DNA of 46,649 bases from an uncultured euryarchaeote (GCA_937911345.1 CALDPP010000034.1:1-46649); one strand, 5' to 3'. Positions 17,269 to 27,424 are shown, counted from the stretch's first letter. Notes: generated from the letters alone by a model not told the origin. Translations and numbers: made by a program.

Positions 17269-18417
17269 ATGGTCAACTTCAAACTGGACGATATGCAAGA
17301 GGGACTTAGAGACCTAGCTCGTGAATTTGCCCTTGATGAGGTTCGCCCAAATGCCGAGCACTGGGATGAAAATTCACAATATCCAAAGGAAGCTATTTCG
17401 GCTGCTCATGATATGGGAATTCTTAATCTGCATATCCCGGAGAAATATGGCGGAATGGGTTTAGGATGTATTGAGGAAGTTCTTGTTAATGAAGAACTTG
17501 CGTGGGGCGACCCTGGATTTGCTACTGCGGCTTATGCCACCGCACTTGCTTGTGCCCCTCTGATTACTGGTGCCACAGAAGAACAGAAAGAAATCTGGCT
17601 TAGAAAAGTTGCTGAAGAAGGCCAACTAGCCTCATATGCGGTTACTGAACCAGGTGCAGGATCAGATGTTGCAGCATGTAAGACCACTGCAGTTCTAGAC
17701 GGCGATGAATATGTCATCAATGGCGAGAAAATGTGGATTACAGGTGCGGGTTATTCTGATTTCTTTTTTGTTCTTGCCAAAACAGACCCTGATGCAGGGT
17801 ACCGGGGTATGTCTGGGTTCATAGTTGAAAAAGATGCAGAAGGGTTTTCATTGGGTAAAAAAGAGACAAATATGGGCCAAAGATGCTCAGACACAAGGTC
17901 AATTGTTTTTGATAATGTTAGAGTCAATAAGAACCAATTGATTGGGGAAAGCGAATCCGGAGGCTGGATGAATGCAATGAAGGCATTTGATCTGAGTCGT
18001 CCAAACATTGCTGCACATGCAACAGGATTGGCAAGGGCTTCTTACGAACATGCCTTGCAATATTCAAACGAAAGGATGACTTTTGGTAAGCCTCTACACA
18101 AGCATCAAGCAATTCAATTTATGCTGGCTGACATGAAAACTAAAATTGAAGCGTCAAGGATGTTAACTTGGAAATCTGCATTTGAATCAGATCAAGGAAT
18201 TCGTAATACTGAATCAGCCGCACATGCTAAGCGATTTGCCGCTGATACTGCAATGGAAGTTTCTACAGATGCGGTACAGGTTTTTGGTGGCTATGGCTAC
18301 TCCGAAGAATATCCAGTAGCTAGATTGATGAGAGCTGCTAAGGTCATGCAAATTTATGAGGGTTCTTCACAAGTTCAACGAATGATAATTGGACGTGAAA
18401 TAACCAAAGATTTCTGA
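17269..18417 (+). CDS. Acyl-CoA dehydrogenase
   Basis: SYAVTEPGAGSDVAACKTTA, GEKMWITGA, VQVFGGYGYSEEYPVARLMRAAKVMQIYEGSSQVQRMIIGREI. Confidence 0.92.
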   Translation: MVNFKLDDMQEGLRDLAREFALDEVRPNAEHWDENSQYPKEAISAAHDMGILNLHIPEKYGGMGLGCIEEVLVNEELAWGDPGFATAAYATALACAPLITGATEEQKEIWLRKVAEEGQLASYAVTEPGAGSDVAACKTTAVLDGDEYVINGEKMWITGAGYSDFFFVLAKTDPDAGYRGMSGFIVEKDAEGFSLGKKETNMGQRCSDTRSIVFDNVRVNKNQLIGESESGGWMNAMKAFDLSRPNIAAHATGLARASYEHALQYSNERMTFGKPLHKHQAIQFMLADMKTKIEASRMLTWKSAFESDQGIRNTESAAHAKRFAADTAMEVSTDAVQVFGGYGYSEEYPVARLMRAAKVMQIYEGSSQVQRMIIGREITKDF

Positions 18418-18433
18418 AAGCATTGAAGTCGAG

Positions 18434-19033
18434 GTGTTGTCTTTGTCAAAAGCTACGCCAGCAATCATTCTCAGTAGTGGCTTCAGTACACGCCTTGGAG
18501 AACCAAAATCATTGGTTCAAGTCAGTGGTAAGACTCTATTGTCTCATGCAGTAGAAAAGTTGCTATTCGCTGGCTGTAATCCAGTTGTAGTCGTTGTCAA
18601 CAAGGAACTCCAATTCGACTCAGTGTTGAATTCTAAAGGAGCCAACGTTGTGGTAAATAATAATCCAGAGAATGGTAGAACTGGTAGTCTAAAAGTGGCA
18701 TTGAATTCAATACTTGCTGATTTAGGAAGAATGCCACACTCAGTAATAATGTCTCCAATCGATAGGCCTGGTTGGAAAGCATCTCATGTCACACAATTAA
18801 TTGAGTCAGAGAGTTCCTCCTGTTTATATCAAGATGGGCGTAATGGGCATCCTGTAAAGTTAGTAAAGGATGACTTACTTGGCATAATGAATGCATCAGA
18901 TGATACTCCACTAAGAGATTTAGTCAAATTTGACAAGACTGAAGTTTTTGATGCTTTATTGTCTTTGAATGTCGATACGCCAGATGATTTAGTGGAACTC
19001 GACAAATATTCGGAATTCTTTGTTGAACTTTGA
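18434..19033 (+). CDS. MobA/MocA-like NTP transferase (candidate molybdopterin cytidylyltransferase)
   Basis: AIILSSGFSTRLGEPKSLVQVSGKTLLSHAVEKLL and MSPIDRPGW; adjacent to an XdhC-like gene; GTG/TTG start. Confidence 0.75.
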   Translation: MLSLSKATPAIILSSGFSTRLGEPKSLVQVSGKTLLSHAVEKLLFAGCNPVVVVVNKELQFDSVLNSKGANVVVNNNPENGRTGSLKVALNSILADLGRMPHSVIMSPIDRPGWKASHVTQLIESESSSCLYQDGRNGHPVKLVKDDLLGIMNASDDTPLRDLVKFDKTEVFDALLSLNVDTPDDLVELDKYSEFFVEL

Positions 19034-19071
19034 AACACAAAAAGTATGTGTAAAGAGTATTAGCACCGAAC

Positions 19072-19947
19072 ATGACGAAGCAGACGCTGGCTTGGGCGTT
19101 AGACAAGTTAGCTCTTAGGCGGAAAGTCGTTATCGCTAGCGTAGTCCAAACCTCTGGGAGTGTACCTGGTAAAGTCGGGGCAAGACTTGCAATCGCTGAA
19201 TCAATCGACGATTTTCACGGAACAGTTGGCGGTGCAGGATTGGAGATGAAAGTAATAGATAGGTGCAGAGAAATACTCGCAAATTTCGTTGAACCATATG
19301 GTGAAATTCAAACCTTCGGGCTAAATAAAGGTGCGAAGGGCTATGAAGTACAACCATTAGATTCACTTTGCGGGGGTAGAGTGACAGTGTCCATAGAAAT
19401 GATAGTTCCACCACCACATGTACTGATGATGGGCGGTGGCCACTGTGCTAACTCGCTGGCAAAAACCATAACTTCGCTTAATTGGAATCACTCAGTGACT
19501 GATTCAAGGCAAGAATATTGTGATGAGATTTCCTTCCCTAAAGCCACTGAGTTGCTGCATTCATCAGTTAATGGATTTCTCAATGGTGAAACATACGACT
19601 CAATTAAGCGATTTTCTGATATCTTATTACTTGGTCATGATTGGTCAGAAGACCAAGAAAGATTACTTGGATTACTACGACTATGTCAGGAAAATAAATC
19701 GGATCTTGATGGTATTAATTTTCCAAGAATTGGAGTTATCGGTAGTCGCAGCAAGTGGCAAGCATTTTCTAAAGCAGCAGAGCATGAGGGAATTGAAAGC
19801 AAACTCTTAGATCAAGTAATTTGTCCAATTGGCATTAATATTGGTGCAGAATCGCCGGAGGAGATTGCTATTGCGGTAACTGCTCAGATACTCTCACTGT
19901 CGAAAGGGGTATCTCCAGAGGATAAAAACTGGCGAGACTCAGATTGA
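19072..19947 (+). CDS. XdhC/CoxI-family molybdenum hydroxylase maturation factor
   Basis: VVQTSGSVPGKVGARLAI, VGGAGLEMKVI, HVLMMGGGHCANSLAKTITSLNWNHSVTDSRQEYCDE. Confidence 0.8.
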   Translation: MTKQTLAWALDKLALRRKVVIASVVQTSGSVPGKVGARLAIAESIDDFHGTVGGAGLEMKVIDRCREILANFVEPYGEIQTFGLNKGAKGYEVQPLDSLCGGRVTVSIEMIVPPPHVLMMGGGHCANSLAKTITSLNWNHSVTDSRQEYCDEISFPKATELLHSSVNGFLNGETYDSIKRFSDILLLGHDWSEDQERLLGLLRLCQENKSDLDGINFPRIGVIGSRSKWQAFSKAAEHEGIESKLLDQVICPIGINIGAESPEEIAIAVTAQILSLSKGVSPEDKNWRDSD

Positions 19948-20487
19948 GTTTTGAAATACTTTTTCTCTAAAATACTGTAATTCTTCTATTGATTCTAATA
20001 TATCATCTAATGCTAGGTGAGATAATTTCTTTGGGTATTTCTCAACATCTGGATACCATCTTCGTGCAAGTTCCTTAACCGTAGAAACATCAACCATCCT
20101 GTAATGTAAATAATCTGCTACTAGAGGCATTTCTTTGTCTAGGAATCTTCGATCGTTCCAAACACTATTGCCACATAACGGTGCAGAATTTGGGTTAACC
20201 CATTGTTTGAGAAATTCAAGAGTTTGTTGCTGTGCTTCGGATATTGATACTCCCTCATTTCTTATTCTCTCAACCAGACCACTTTGGTGATGGTGAGTAG
20301 TATTCCATTCATCCATGCCGGCTAGTAATTCCTCTGGAACGGTGACAGCCAAATTTGGGCCTTGTGCAATAATATTCAACTGACTATCAGTTATTACAGT
20401 TGCAATTTCAATTATCGATTCTCTTTCAATATCAAGTCCAGTCATCTCTAAGTCTATCCAAACCATACGCTGACTCTTGTCGTCCAT
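19939..20487 (-). CDS. orn: Oligoribonuclease (DEDDh 3'-5' exonuclease)
   Basis: MVWIDLEMTGLDIERESIIEIATVITD, MDEWNTTHHHQSGLVERI, LCGNSVWNDRRFLDKEMP, VDVSTVKELARRWYP, ALDDILESIEELQYFRE. Confidence 0.92.
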   Translation of the reverse strand: MDDKSQRMVWIDLEMTGLDIERESIIEIATVITDSQLNIIAQGPNLAVTVPEELLAGMDEWNTTHHHQSGLVERIRNEGVSISEAQQQTLEFLKQWVNPNSAPLCGNSVWNDRRFLDKEMPLVADYLHYRMVDVSTVKELARRWYPDVEKYPKKLSHLALDDILESIEELQYFREKVFQNSI

Positions 20488-20551
20488 ACATACCCCTACA
20501 GAGAATCACATTTCAAAACGGCGGCGTAATCAATGCAAGACTTGCGCTTAA

Positions 20552-21703
20552 TCAGTCAATCCTAAATGAACAAACCTGTGGACGTTTGAAGATTTTATGT
20601 CTGAATCTAGCAACAATATTGTAAGCGATATTCCTCAAAGGTAGAGGTACAATCCAGCAGAACGGATACAGTACTCTATAGTGCCATTTCATATACAGTA
20701 GACATCTTATCGCAGCGCTAGATTTCATATACGGTTTTCCATTTCTAATCAAGTACACTGTATCAGATTTGATGTAACTCGATGGCATCGATGCAATAAC
20801 TCGTTTTGCGTCATCAGAACTATTTGGTCGATATCCAATATTGGCACTTTTTTTCATTCTCTTATCCATGAATGTAGCAAGTCTGTGACACAAACCACAA
20901 TCCCCATCCAAGAATAAGAAATCTCGATTTATATCAGTACCAATACGTTCAGCAATTTCTATAGAATAAGTTCTTACTCGTACTCCAGGTGAAAAATGAA
21001 CGAAATCTGGCTCCAACAGATTCTTGATTCCTAAATCAAAACTTTTCGTTAGCGAGTTTTCAGTCACGGTTACTTTTGCGTCTTGAAAATCCCATTTTTT
21101 GTGATGGGTGTAACCTCTCATAACTTTGCCATTTTTGTTAGTATACAAACTATATCTTTCAAACAGAAACTCTTCCAGGGTGCCCGATTTTGCTTGAGTC
21201 TGCTCTCCAGTGATTTCAGTACTGCCGACTAGGTTCAACTTCCCGTTGTCTCTTGAACTGTTCCAATGGATATTATTTCCGTGTTTTCTTACCTTGCCTT
21301 TTGCATACCGGTAAGGTAGGCCGTATGCTTTTGGTGCATAACTACAGGTTACCATACTTTTTGCTTCCAGAGTTAGAAAATAGACTCCAGGAATACCATC
21401 TTTTGTGACATATGTTCGTATGTTAAACTCGGGAAATGTAGATACAAATGGAGTGCTGAAAAACCAAGTAGGTCTTACATTTTTCATGACAAAAGGTACG
21501 ATGCCAACGTACGCTTTTCCATCATAGGTATCAACTTCCAGACCTGCTGGAAGGTGGGCTTGAAGTTTGACAATGTCAACCTCCCAATGCATGAAAGTAA
21601 GATTCCGCCATTCCTGAGAAAGCGTATGTTTTCTGGAAGGCATGGGGAAAGGAAGATGGTCGATAGGAAAATCACCCTCCATGGCTGATGCAAGATACTC
21701 CAT
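20552..21703 (-). CDS. Fusion: DUF2071-like domain + C-terminal DUF393/DCC thiol-oxidoreductase-like domain
   Basis: N-term LTFMHWEVDIVKLQAHLPAGLEVDTYDGKAYVGIVPF; C-term FLFLDGDCGLCHRLATFMDKR...AIRCLLYM. Confidence 0.78.
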   Translation of the reverse strand: MEYLASAMEGDFPIDHLPFPMPSRKHTLSQEWRNLTFMHWEVDIVKLQAHLPAGLEVDTYDGKAYVGIVPFVMKNVRPTWFFSTPFVSTFPEFNIRTYVTKDGIPGVYFLTLEAKSMVTCSYAPKAYGLPYRYAKGKVRKHGNNIHWNSSRDNGKLNLVGSTEITGEQTQAKSGTLEEFLFERYSLYTNKNGKVMRGYTHHKKWDFQDAKVTVTENSLTKSFDLGIKNLLEPDFVHFSPGVRVRTYSIEIAERIGTDINRDFLFLDGDCGLCHRLATFMDKRMKKSANIGYRPNSSDDAKRVIASMPSSYIKSDTVYLIRNGKPYMKSSAAIRCLLYMKWHYRVLYPFCWIVPLPLRNIAYNIVARFRHKIFKRPQVCSFRID

Positions 21704-21785
21704 TGCTTGAATATAACCAATTTGAGCTGTAAAGTATTGTCCATTGTTTAGTTATATTGATTTAACAAGGATGCGACAGTCAAAC

Positions 21786-23120
21786 ATGGCGGAGGTGTTG
21801 GAGGCTGAATTAGTCAGTGGAGATTCAACTACCAATGTTTTTGCAGGTCTTCTCATCGCCTCGATTTTAATCAGCGCTCTTTTCTTGGCTATTGCTTATT
21901 CTCCAGATGAAGCTAGTGTTTCGGAGTCCATCTCAAATACCGATTCAGGAGATTGGAGAGCATTTTCAGTCATTGCACCCATAGATACTGGTATCAATGT
22001 TTATCATGATCATTTCCGCACTAACGAAACCTATCCTCAATGGCTGCTTGATGAACTTGGAGTCAATAAGGTCTGCGAGTTAACATTCAATGGAACATGG
22101 CAGGAGAGATATGACGCAGACAGAACAGATTGTTGGGATAATCTAACTACTTCTGACATCGTATATTTCCCTGGGACAAAAATCATCGGTACTTCACCAG
22201 ATGGTGATGGCGGTATTCTAATTTTAGACGACCCATCTGATGGTCATGGAACTGCAGTTACCGGATCAGTAATCGATGCGAACCCCGAAGCTGTAATTTT
22301 CTTTGTTGAGGGCTTTTCTGACACTGCTGTACTAGCTGCAGCAAATCAACCATTGGTTGATGTTATTTCGACTTCATTCGGTGCTATCGGTTCAATACCA
22401 GTTCCCGGAATAGAGGATGCAACAAAGGTTGCTGTCGTTGAAAAGAATAAGTTACACACAGGTGCAGCAGACAATTCGCCTTCACCAGCAATACAAGATG
22501 CAACTGCAGGGCCTCCTTGGTCAATCGGCATCGCTGGATATGCAGAAGAAGGCGACGACCAAAAAGAGATAATGTCGGGATCTTACCCTGACATCTCAGC
22601 AGATTGGACACAATATTTGCCCAATCATGATGACATAGACGGTTATCATGAGACGTCAGGAACTTCTTTCGCAACTCCTAGAACTGCTGGAATTATTTCC
22701 TTCGTGCTCCAAAGTCTGAGGGCAGAGTTTGGCGATAATGGCTCAGGTGCCTCTGAAGAACGACAAGGAATGCTAGTATCAGGTGACAATTTTACCATCT
22801 CTAACGCTCAAATCAGAGAAGCAATAAATCTCTCTGCTTGGTATCCCGATTTTGGTTGGGATCCGACCTCAGGAACCATGCCAATTTCACCAGTGTTACC
22901 ATGCACACAAACTGGTTGGGGATTAGTCAACTTATCCAATATTGAGCCAATAATCGGGCATCTAAATCAAAGCTCAACTCTTGGAGACAGGCCTTCTGAT
23001 GTTGAAGCGTGCATGTCAGCAAACCAAGAAATGCGGGAGTCTTATTGGGGTGCGTACCCTAGTGCTGAATCTTCAAATGAAGCGATTCTTGATGAAGAAT
23101 ATGTTACTTGGCGAGATTAG
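21786..23120 (+). CDS. Membrane-anchored divergent subtilase (S8 peptidase)
   Basis: N-terminal TM VFAGLLIASILISALFLAIAY; IAPIDTGIN, DGHGTAVTG, GTSFATPRTAG give an Asp/His/Ser-like triad; ATG 21786 preferred over the track start 21744. Confidence 0.78.
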   Translation: MAEVLEAELVSGDSTTNVFAGLLIASILISALFLAIAYSPDEASVSESISNTDSGDWRAFSVIAPIDTGINVYHDHFRTNETYPQWLLDELGVNKVCELTFNGTWQERYDADRTDCWDNLTTSDIVYFPGTKIIGTSPDGDGGILILDDPSDGHGTAVTGSVIDANPEAVIFFVEGFSDTAVLAAANQPLVDVISTSFGAIGSIPVPGIEDATKVAVVEKNKLHTGAADNSPSPAIQDATAGPPWSIGIAGYAEEGDDQKEIMSGSYPDISADWTQYLPNHDDIDGYHETSGTSFATPRTAGIISFVLQSLRAEFGDNGSGASEERQGMLVSGDNFTISNAQIREAINLSAWYPDFGWDPTSGTMPISPVLPCTQTGWGLVNLSNIEPIIGHLNQSSTLGDRPSDVEACMSANQEMRESYWGAYPSAESSNEAILDEEYVTWRD

Positions 23121-23185
23121 TGCATTGGCAAACCATGTACTAAGAGACCAATTATTGATTAATCAGTGATTATTGGGTTATCTGT

Positions 23186-25099
23186 ATGACAAAGATGAGT
23201 AACGTGATTTCGATTGCTTTGATTACGCTATTGCTCCTACCTTCTCTCGGTGCTATAGTTCCAGCAGATGCTGAAAATTCAACTGTTGAAGAAGAAGGTT
23301 GGTGGGTCGATACGACAGTTGACCGAAACAAAAACGGAATTGGAGATATGATTGAACGTCATATCGACAATCCGATTCTACTGAAAGAGGGCACTCTACC
23401 TATCATCGTCGATTTTGACCACACTCCCGACTTTGAAGATGTTCAAATGCTTTCAGAATTTGTTGATTATGAGCATGAATGGTACCTCCCAGGTATCGAT
23501 GCGGTAGCCGGTCGAATACCTGTTTCATTGTTGGAAGAAACTACCAAACTTCCCGGAGTAGTTATGTTAGAATTAGATGGTATAATGACAGTTCAAAACG
23601 GTGATGCAGTCGCATTACACGGCGTAGACACTGCATGGGCTAATACTGGATACGATGGTTCTGGAACTACTGTGGCAATTATTGATACAGGAATAGATGG
23701 GGCTCATGCAAGTTTGGACGATCAAGACGACGATCCAGAGACAAACGATCCAAAAGTTATAGCATTCTATGACCCAGTGAATAATCCAAGTTTAACCAAT
23801 GGCAGTGAAGTATTCCCATATGATGACCAAGGTCATGGCTCCCACTGTGCAGGTACCACTGCCGGGACAGGTGCTCCAACATATGAGAATCCAGGAATGG
23901 CTCCACAAGCAAAATTGGTTGGAGTTAAGGTTCTAGATTCAGGTGGTTCAGGCTCCTTTGCTGTTGTTATGGCCGGAATGCAGTGGACGATTGACAACCG
24001 CTATCAGTACAACATCAGAGTAGCCTCAATGTCACTTGGAGCGTTTGGAATTATCGAATGGCAATCATCAGAAGAAGATAGTGTCAATAGAATGGCTAAC
24101 GAGATGGTCTACAACGACATCACGCTATTCATTGCAGCAGGAAATTCGGCAGGTAGAGGAACAATAGGAACTCCGGGTAGTGCAGAGGATGCAATTACCG
24201 TCGGGGCTCTTGACAAGGATTCGTCAATAGCAGCTTACTCAAGTCAAGGTCCAACAGAAGAAAACAGAGTCAAACCAAATATTGCTTATGTTGGTTCTGA
24301 CGTAATGTCTGTAGCCCACAACACAGGTGACGGTTACACTGCCTTTTCTGGAACCTCAATGGCCACTCCAGGAGCAGCAGGAGTTGCAGCTTTGATGTTA
24401 CAAGCAAATCCAGCGTTGAGCCCATTTGAGGTTAGAAACTTCATGCAAGAGACAGCAGAATACCGAGCATGCACATACATGGGAGATCCTGCAGGTATTG
24501 ATGGATGTGATGATAACGATGTCCAAAATATTGTAACCAAGAATCGGCAAAACAATGTCTATGGCCACGGCGAAGTGCGCGCTCCTGAATCGGTCTTAGC
24601 AGCTGCCGAGAAGTACTACCTGTTTGATACTTCTATGTCTATCACAATAGAAACTGACCCTACCCATGATAACTTTCACGCACACATGACTCCTAAGGAC
24701 TCAATTAAATTCACTACAACAGGTGGCATAGAAACAATCCAATGGCGCAGTAATCACATAGTTGATGATTGGACAAACCTACACACCTACGAAAGGACTG
24801 ATACTGATGGACAGATAACTGGAATTGATATTATACATCAACTTGAACATCTCCCAGGAATAGACTTAGATGGCAACCACACAATCTCAATCCGTGGTTT
24901 ACAATCCAACGACTCTGGAGGTCACTCCTCCTCGCCATTAGTCACAATTGACATAATGATGATGGACAGTGGGTCAGCATTTGTTGTTGAAGCAGAAGAA
25001 ACACCGGGATTCACTTTCCTTACTATCTCAGTTGCCTCTGCTATTGCGATTTTTGTAAATCAGAGAAAAACAGATGCAGAACAAAATCTCGATGAGTGA
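23186..25099 (+). CDS. Secreted/anchored subtilisin-like serine protease (S8)
   Basis: Signal peptide ISIALITLLLLPSLGAIVPADA; VAIIDTGIDGAHASL, GHGSHCAGT, FIAAGNSAG, GTSMATPGAAG; C-terminal hydrophobic segment. Confidence 0.92.
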   Translation: MTKMSNVISIALITLLLLPSLGAIVPADAENSTVEEEGWWVDTTVDRNKNGIGDMIERHIDNPILLKEGTLPIIVDFDHTPDFEDVQMLSEFVDYEHEWYLPGIDAVAGRIPVSLLEETTKLPGVVMLELDGIMTVQNGDAVALHGVDTAWANTGYDGSGTTVAIIDTGIDGAHASLDDQDDDPETNDPKVIAFYDPVNNPSLTNGSEVFPYDDQGHGSHCAGTTAGTGAPTYENPGMAPQAKLVGVKVLDSGGSGSFAVVMAGMQWTIDNRYQYNIRVASMSLGAFGIIEWQSSEEDSVNRMANEMVYNDITLFIAAGNSAGRGTIGTPGSAEDAITVGALDKDSSIAAYSSQGPTEENRVKPNIAYVGSDVMSVAHNTGDGYTAFSGTSMATPGAAGVAALMLQANPALSPFEVRNFMQETAEYRACTYMGDPAGIDGCDDNDVQNIVTKNRQNNVYGHGEVRAPESVLAAAEKYYLFDTSMSITIETDPTHDNFHAHMTPKDSIKFTTTGGIETIQWRSNHIVDDWTNLHTYERTDTDGQITGIDIIHQLEHLPGIDLDGNHTISIRGLQSNDSGGHSSSPLVTIDIMMMDSGSAFVVEAEETPGFTFLTISVASAIAIFVNQRKTDAEQNLDE

Positions 25100-25170
25100 T
25101 GCTGAAAAAGCAACATTTTCTGCTACTTGCAGGCGGTGGTGTAATGAATGGTATGTTGTGACAAGTCACT

Positions 25171-26760
25171 ATGGCGTGGCTCAAAGACCCCGAGGGTCCA
25201 GGTCATCCAAAATTGGGTATAACGTACAGATTATTACGTAAATTCAACCGCTCACTAATGTCAACATGGTTTAGGGAATTAGATATTGTTGATAATGAAA
25301 ACATGCCTCATGACGGGGGTATAATGTTCGTTGCTTGGCATCCTAGCGGTTTAATAGATCCCGTATTATTACATGCTTCTTTGCCAGGCAAATTATCAAT
25401 ATTGGCTAAGCATACACTATTCAAAATGCCAATTCTAGGTCGATTGTTTTCTGCTGCAGGTGCATTACCAATTTATCGTGCAGTAGATACAGAAGATGTT
25501 GAAAAGGCGAAGGAAAAGAATGCAATTATGTTGGAGAATGTCGGTAACGAGATATCCAATGGCGGCAGATTACTATTATTCCCGGAAGGAAAAACCCACT
25601 CGGAATCGAATGTTCATAAGGCAAAAACAGGTGCTGCAAGGATTATGTTAATGGCATTACGAAACGCTGAATTGAATGGTAAACCAAGACCAAATCTAAT
25701 ACCTGTCGGATTGCATTATTCGAACTCGCAAAAATTTAGAGAACGAGGTGCGGTAATTCTCGAAAGGCCAATGCAACTGCCAGAAATTCCACCTATCACG
25801 GAGGACGAAGAACAACAAATTTCTGATGATAAAGAATGGGTAATTTCGGTAACACAATCAATAGAATCTGAGTTGAAACGAGCAAGTTTGTCAAAGACAT
25901 CATGGGAAGAGCGACGATTGATATGGCTGGCTAGAAGTGTCGTACACGCAGAAAGAGCGGTACAAAGCGGAGAAAAAATACAACGGCCAAGTTTTTCTGA
26001 ATCGGTTATTGGAGCGCGTAGAATGAGGGCAGGATGGGAATATTATAATGCAACAGACCCTGAAAAAATTAGCCCTTTGGTTGAGAAATCGAAAGACCAT
26101 TTTTCCGAGTTGGAATCTATCGAAGCAACCCCTTATGATGTTGCAGCAAAACCTGAGAAGCCTAGCTTCTTTGGCTATCTAGGCGCATTAATCTCATGGA
26201 TTTGGGTAGCAGCGTGGATGTTAGGTTTGGTGACATGGAGCGCAATTTTAGGCAATGTTCCGCCTTACCAAGCAAATTATCTAACAATGTGGCAAATGAA
26301 GAAACGGGGAGTATCCGAATCTATCCACAGTACGCTAAAAATTGGTAGCGCAATGATAATCTTTCCAATTTGGTGGGTTTTTGTATCTCTTGCGGTGACG
26401 GTAATTTTTCTAGCGACTGAGAGCCCGGTCTATATTTTGTTAAACAAGCACTGGTTGTTGGCATTATTTACCCAAATTAATCCCATTTTGATGTTTTTTA
26501 TTCTGCTAATATGGTGGCCAACATCGGGAAGATTACATATGAAATTATACTCTAGATTAGTAAGAAACTGGCGTAATTTGAAACGTTGGAAAAACTGGAG
26601 AAAAAACGAGTTGCATTGGCAAGAATTACAATCCAGACAAAGGGAAATAGGTGGCCTATTGATTAAATTGGGCGATGGTTTGACCTTGCCGGGTGATGAT
26701 GATTGGAGCGAGCCATTTACTGGCGATGATGACTTCCAAAATGTCAAATCGCGAGTTTGA
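25171..26760 (+). CDS. 1-acyl-sn-glycerol-3-phosphate / glycerol-3-phosphate acyltransferase-like protein (PlsC superfamily, Gat-like)
   Basis: FVAWHPSGLIDPVLLHASLPGKLSILAKHTLFKMPILGRLFSAAGALPIYR and LLLFPEGKTHSES; HX5D spacing; C-terminal TM segments. Confidence 0.85.
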   Translation: MAWLKDPEGPGHPKLGITYRLLRKFNRSLMSTWFRELDIVDNENMPHDGGIMFVAWHPSGLIDPVLLHASLPGKLSILAKHTLFKMPILGRLFSAAGALPIYRAVDTEDVEKAKEKNAIMLENVGNEISNGGRLLLFPEGKTHSESNVHKAKTGAARIMLMALRNAELNGKPRPNLIPVGLHYSNSQKFRERGAVILERPMQLPEIPPITEDEEQQISDDKEWVISVTQSIESELKRASLSKTSWEERRLIWLARSVVHAERAVQSGEKIQRPSFSESVIGARRMRAGWEYYNATDPEKISPLVEKSKDHFSELESIEATPYDVAAKPEKPSFFGYLGALISWIWVAAWMLGLVTWSAILGNVPPYQANYLTMWQMKKRGVSESIHSTLKIGSAMIIFPIWWVFVSLAVTVIFLATESPVYILLNKHWLLALFTQINPILMFFILLIWWPTSGRLHMKLYSRLVRNWRNLKRWKNWRKNELHWQELQSRQREIGGLLIKLGDGLTLPGDDDWSEPFTGDDDFQNVKSRV

Positions 26761-26809
26761 AAACCTTCAATTCATCCCTATATTGATATGCATCCATTGG
26801 TAGGAGCGA

Positions 26810-27424
26810 ATGGGTGAGCAGTTGGTAGGTTCGGAATATGTCAAAATGACACCTGCTGCCGATAAATCCATTTGGAGTGCATCGGTCAACAAGAAGGAAT
26901 TTGAATTGCTAATTAATTCCAACGCAGTCTTATTAGATGTCTTGCGAGATCAGGTCGGTACTTTAGGTGTCAAGCGAGGTTGTGATTTAGGTACATGCGG
27001 ATGCTGTACAGTAATGATTGATGGTGAGCCTAGGTTGTCCTGTTTATGTTTAGCTGGACAAGTATCTGGCTCTGACATAATTACCGTTGAAGGACTAGCA
27101 GATGGTGCTCACCTTGCACCAATACAAGCCTGCTTTGCCAAATATGGTGGCTCACAGTGTGGTTTCTGTACGCCAGGCTTCTTAATTGCCTCACAGGCTC
27201 TACTCGAGGCAAATCCGTCGCCAACAGATGATGAGGTTGCCGAGGCAATTGAGGGCAACCTTTGTCGATGCACAGGATATCAACAAATTATTGAATCTAT
27301 CCAAGAAGCCGCAAAAATACATCGTGGAGAAAGCGCTGCACCACAACCAGCATCATCACCTCACCCGGATCCTCACCCTGATGGTCCGGGCGAGCCATCT
27401 ATGCCACCTGGCCATGCGAAGTGA
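26810..27424 (+). CDS. Molybdenum hydroxylase small subunit, 2x[2Fe-2S] (XdhC/CoxS/HcrC type)
   Basis: RGCDLGTCGCCTVMIDGEPRLSCL and QCGFCTPGFLIASQALL...GNLCRCTGYQQI; His/Pro-rich C-terminal tail. Confidence 0.93.
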   Translation: MGEQLVGSEYVKMTPAADKSIWSASVNKKEFELLINSNAVLLDVLRDQVGTLGVKRGCDLGTCGCCTVMIDGEPRLSCLCLAGQVSGSDIITVEGLADGAHLAPIQACFAKYGGSQCGFCTPGFLIASQALLEANPSPTDDEVAEAIEGNLCRCTGYQQIIESIQEAAKIHRGESAAPQPASSPHPDPHPDGPGEPSMPPGHAK

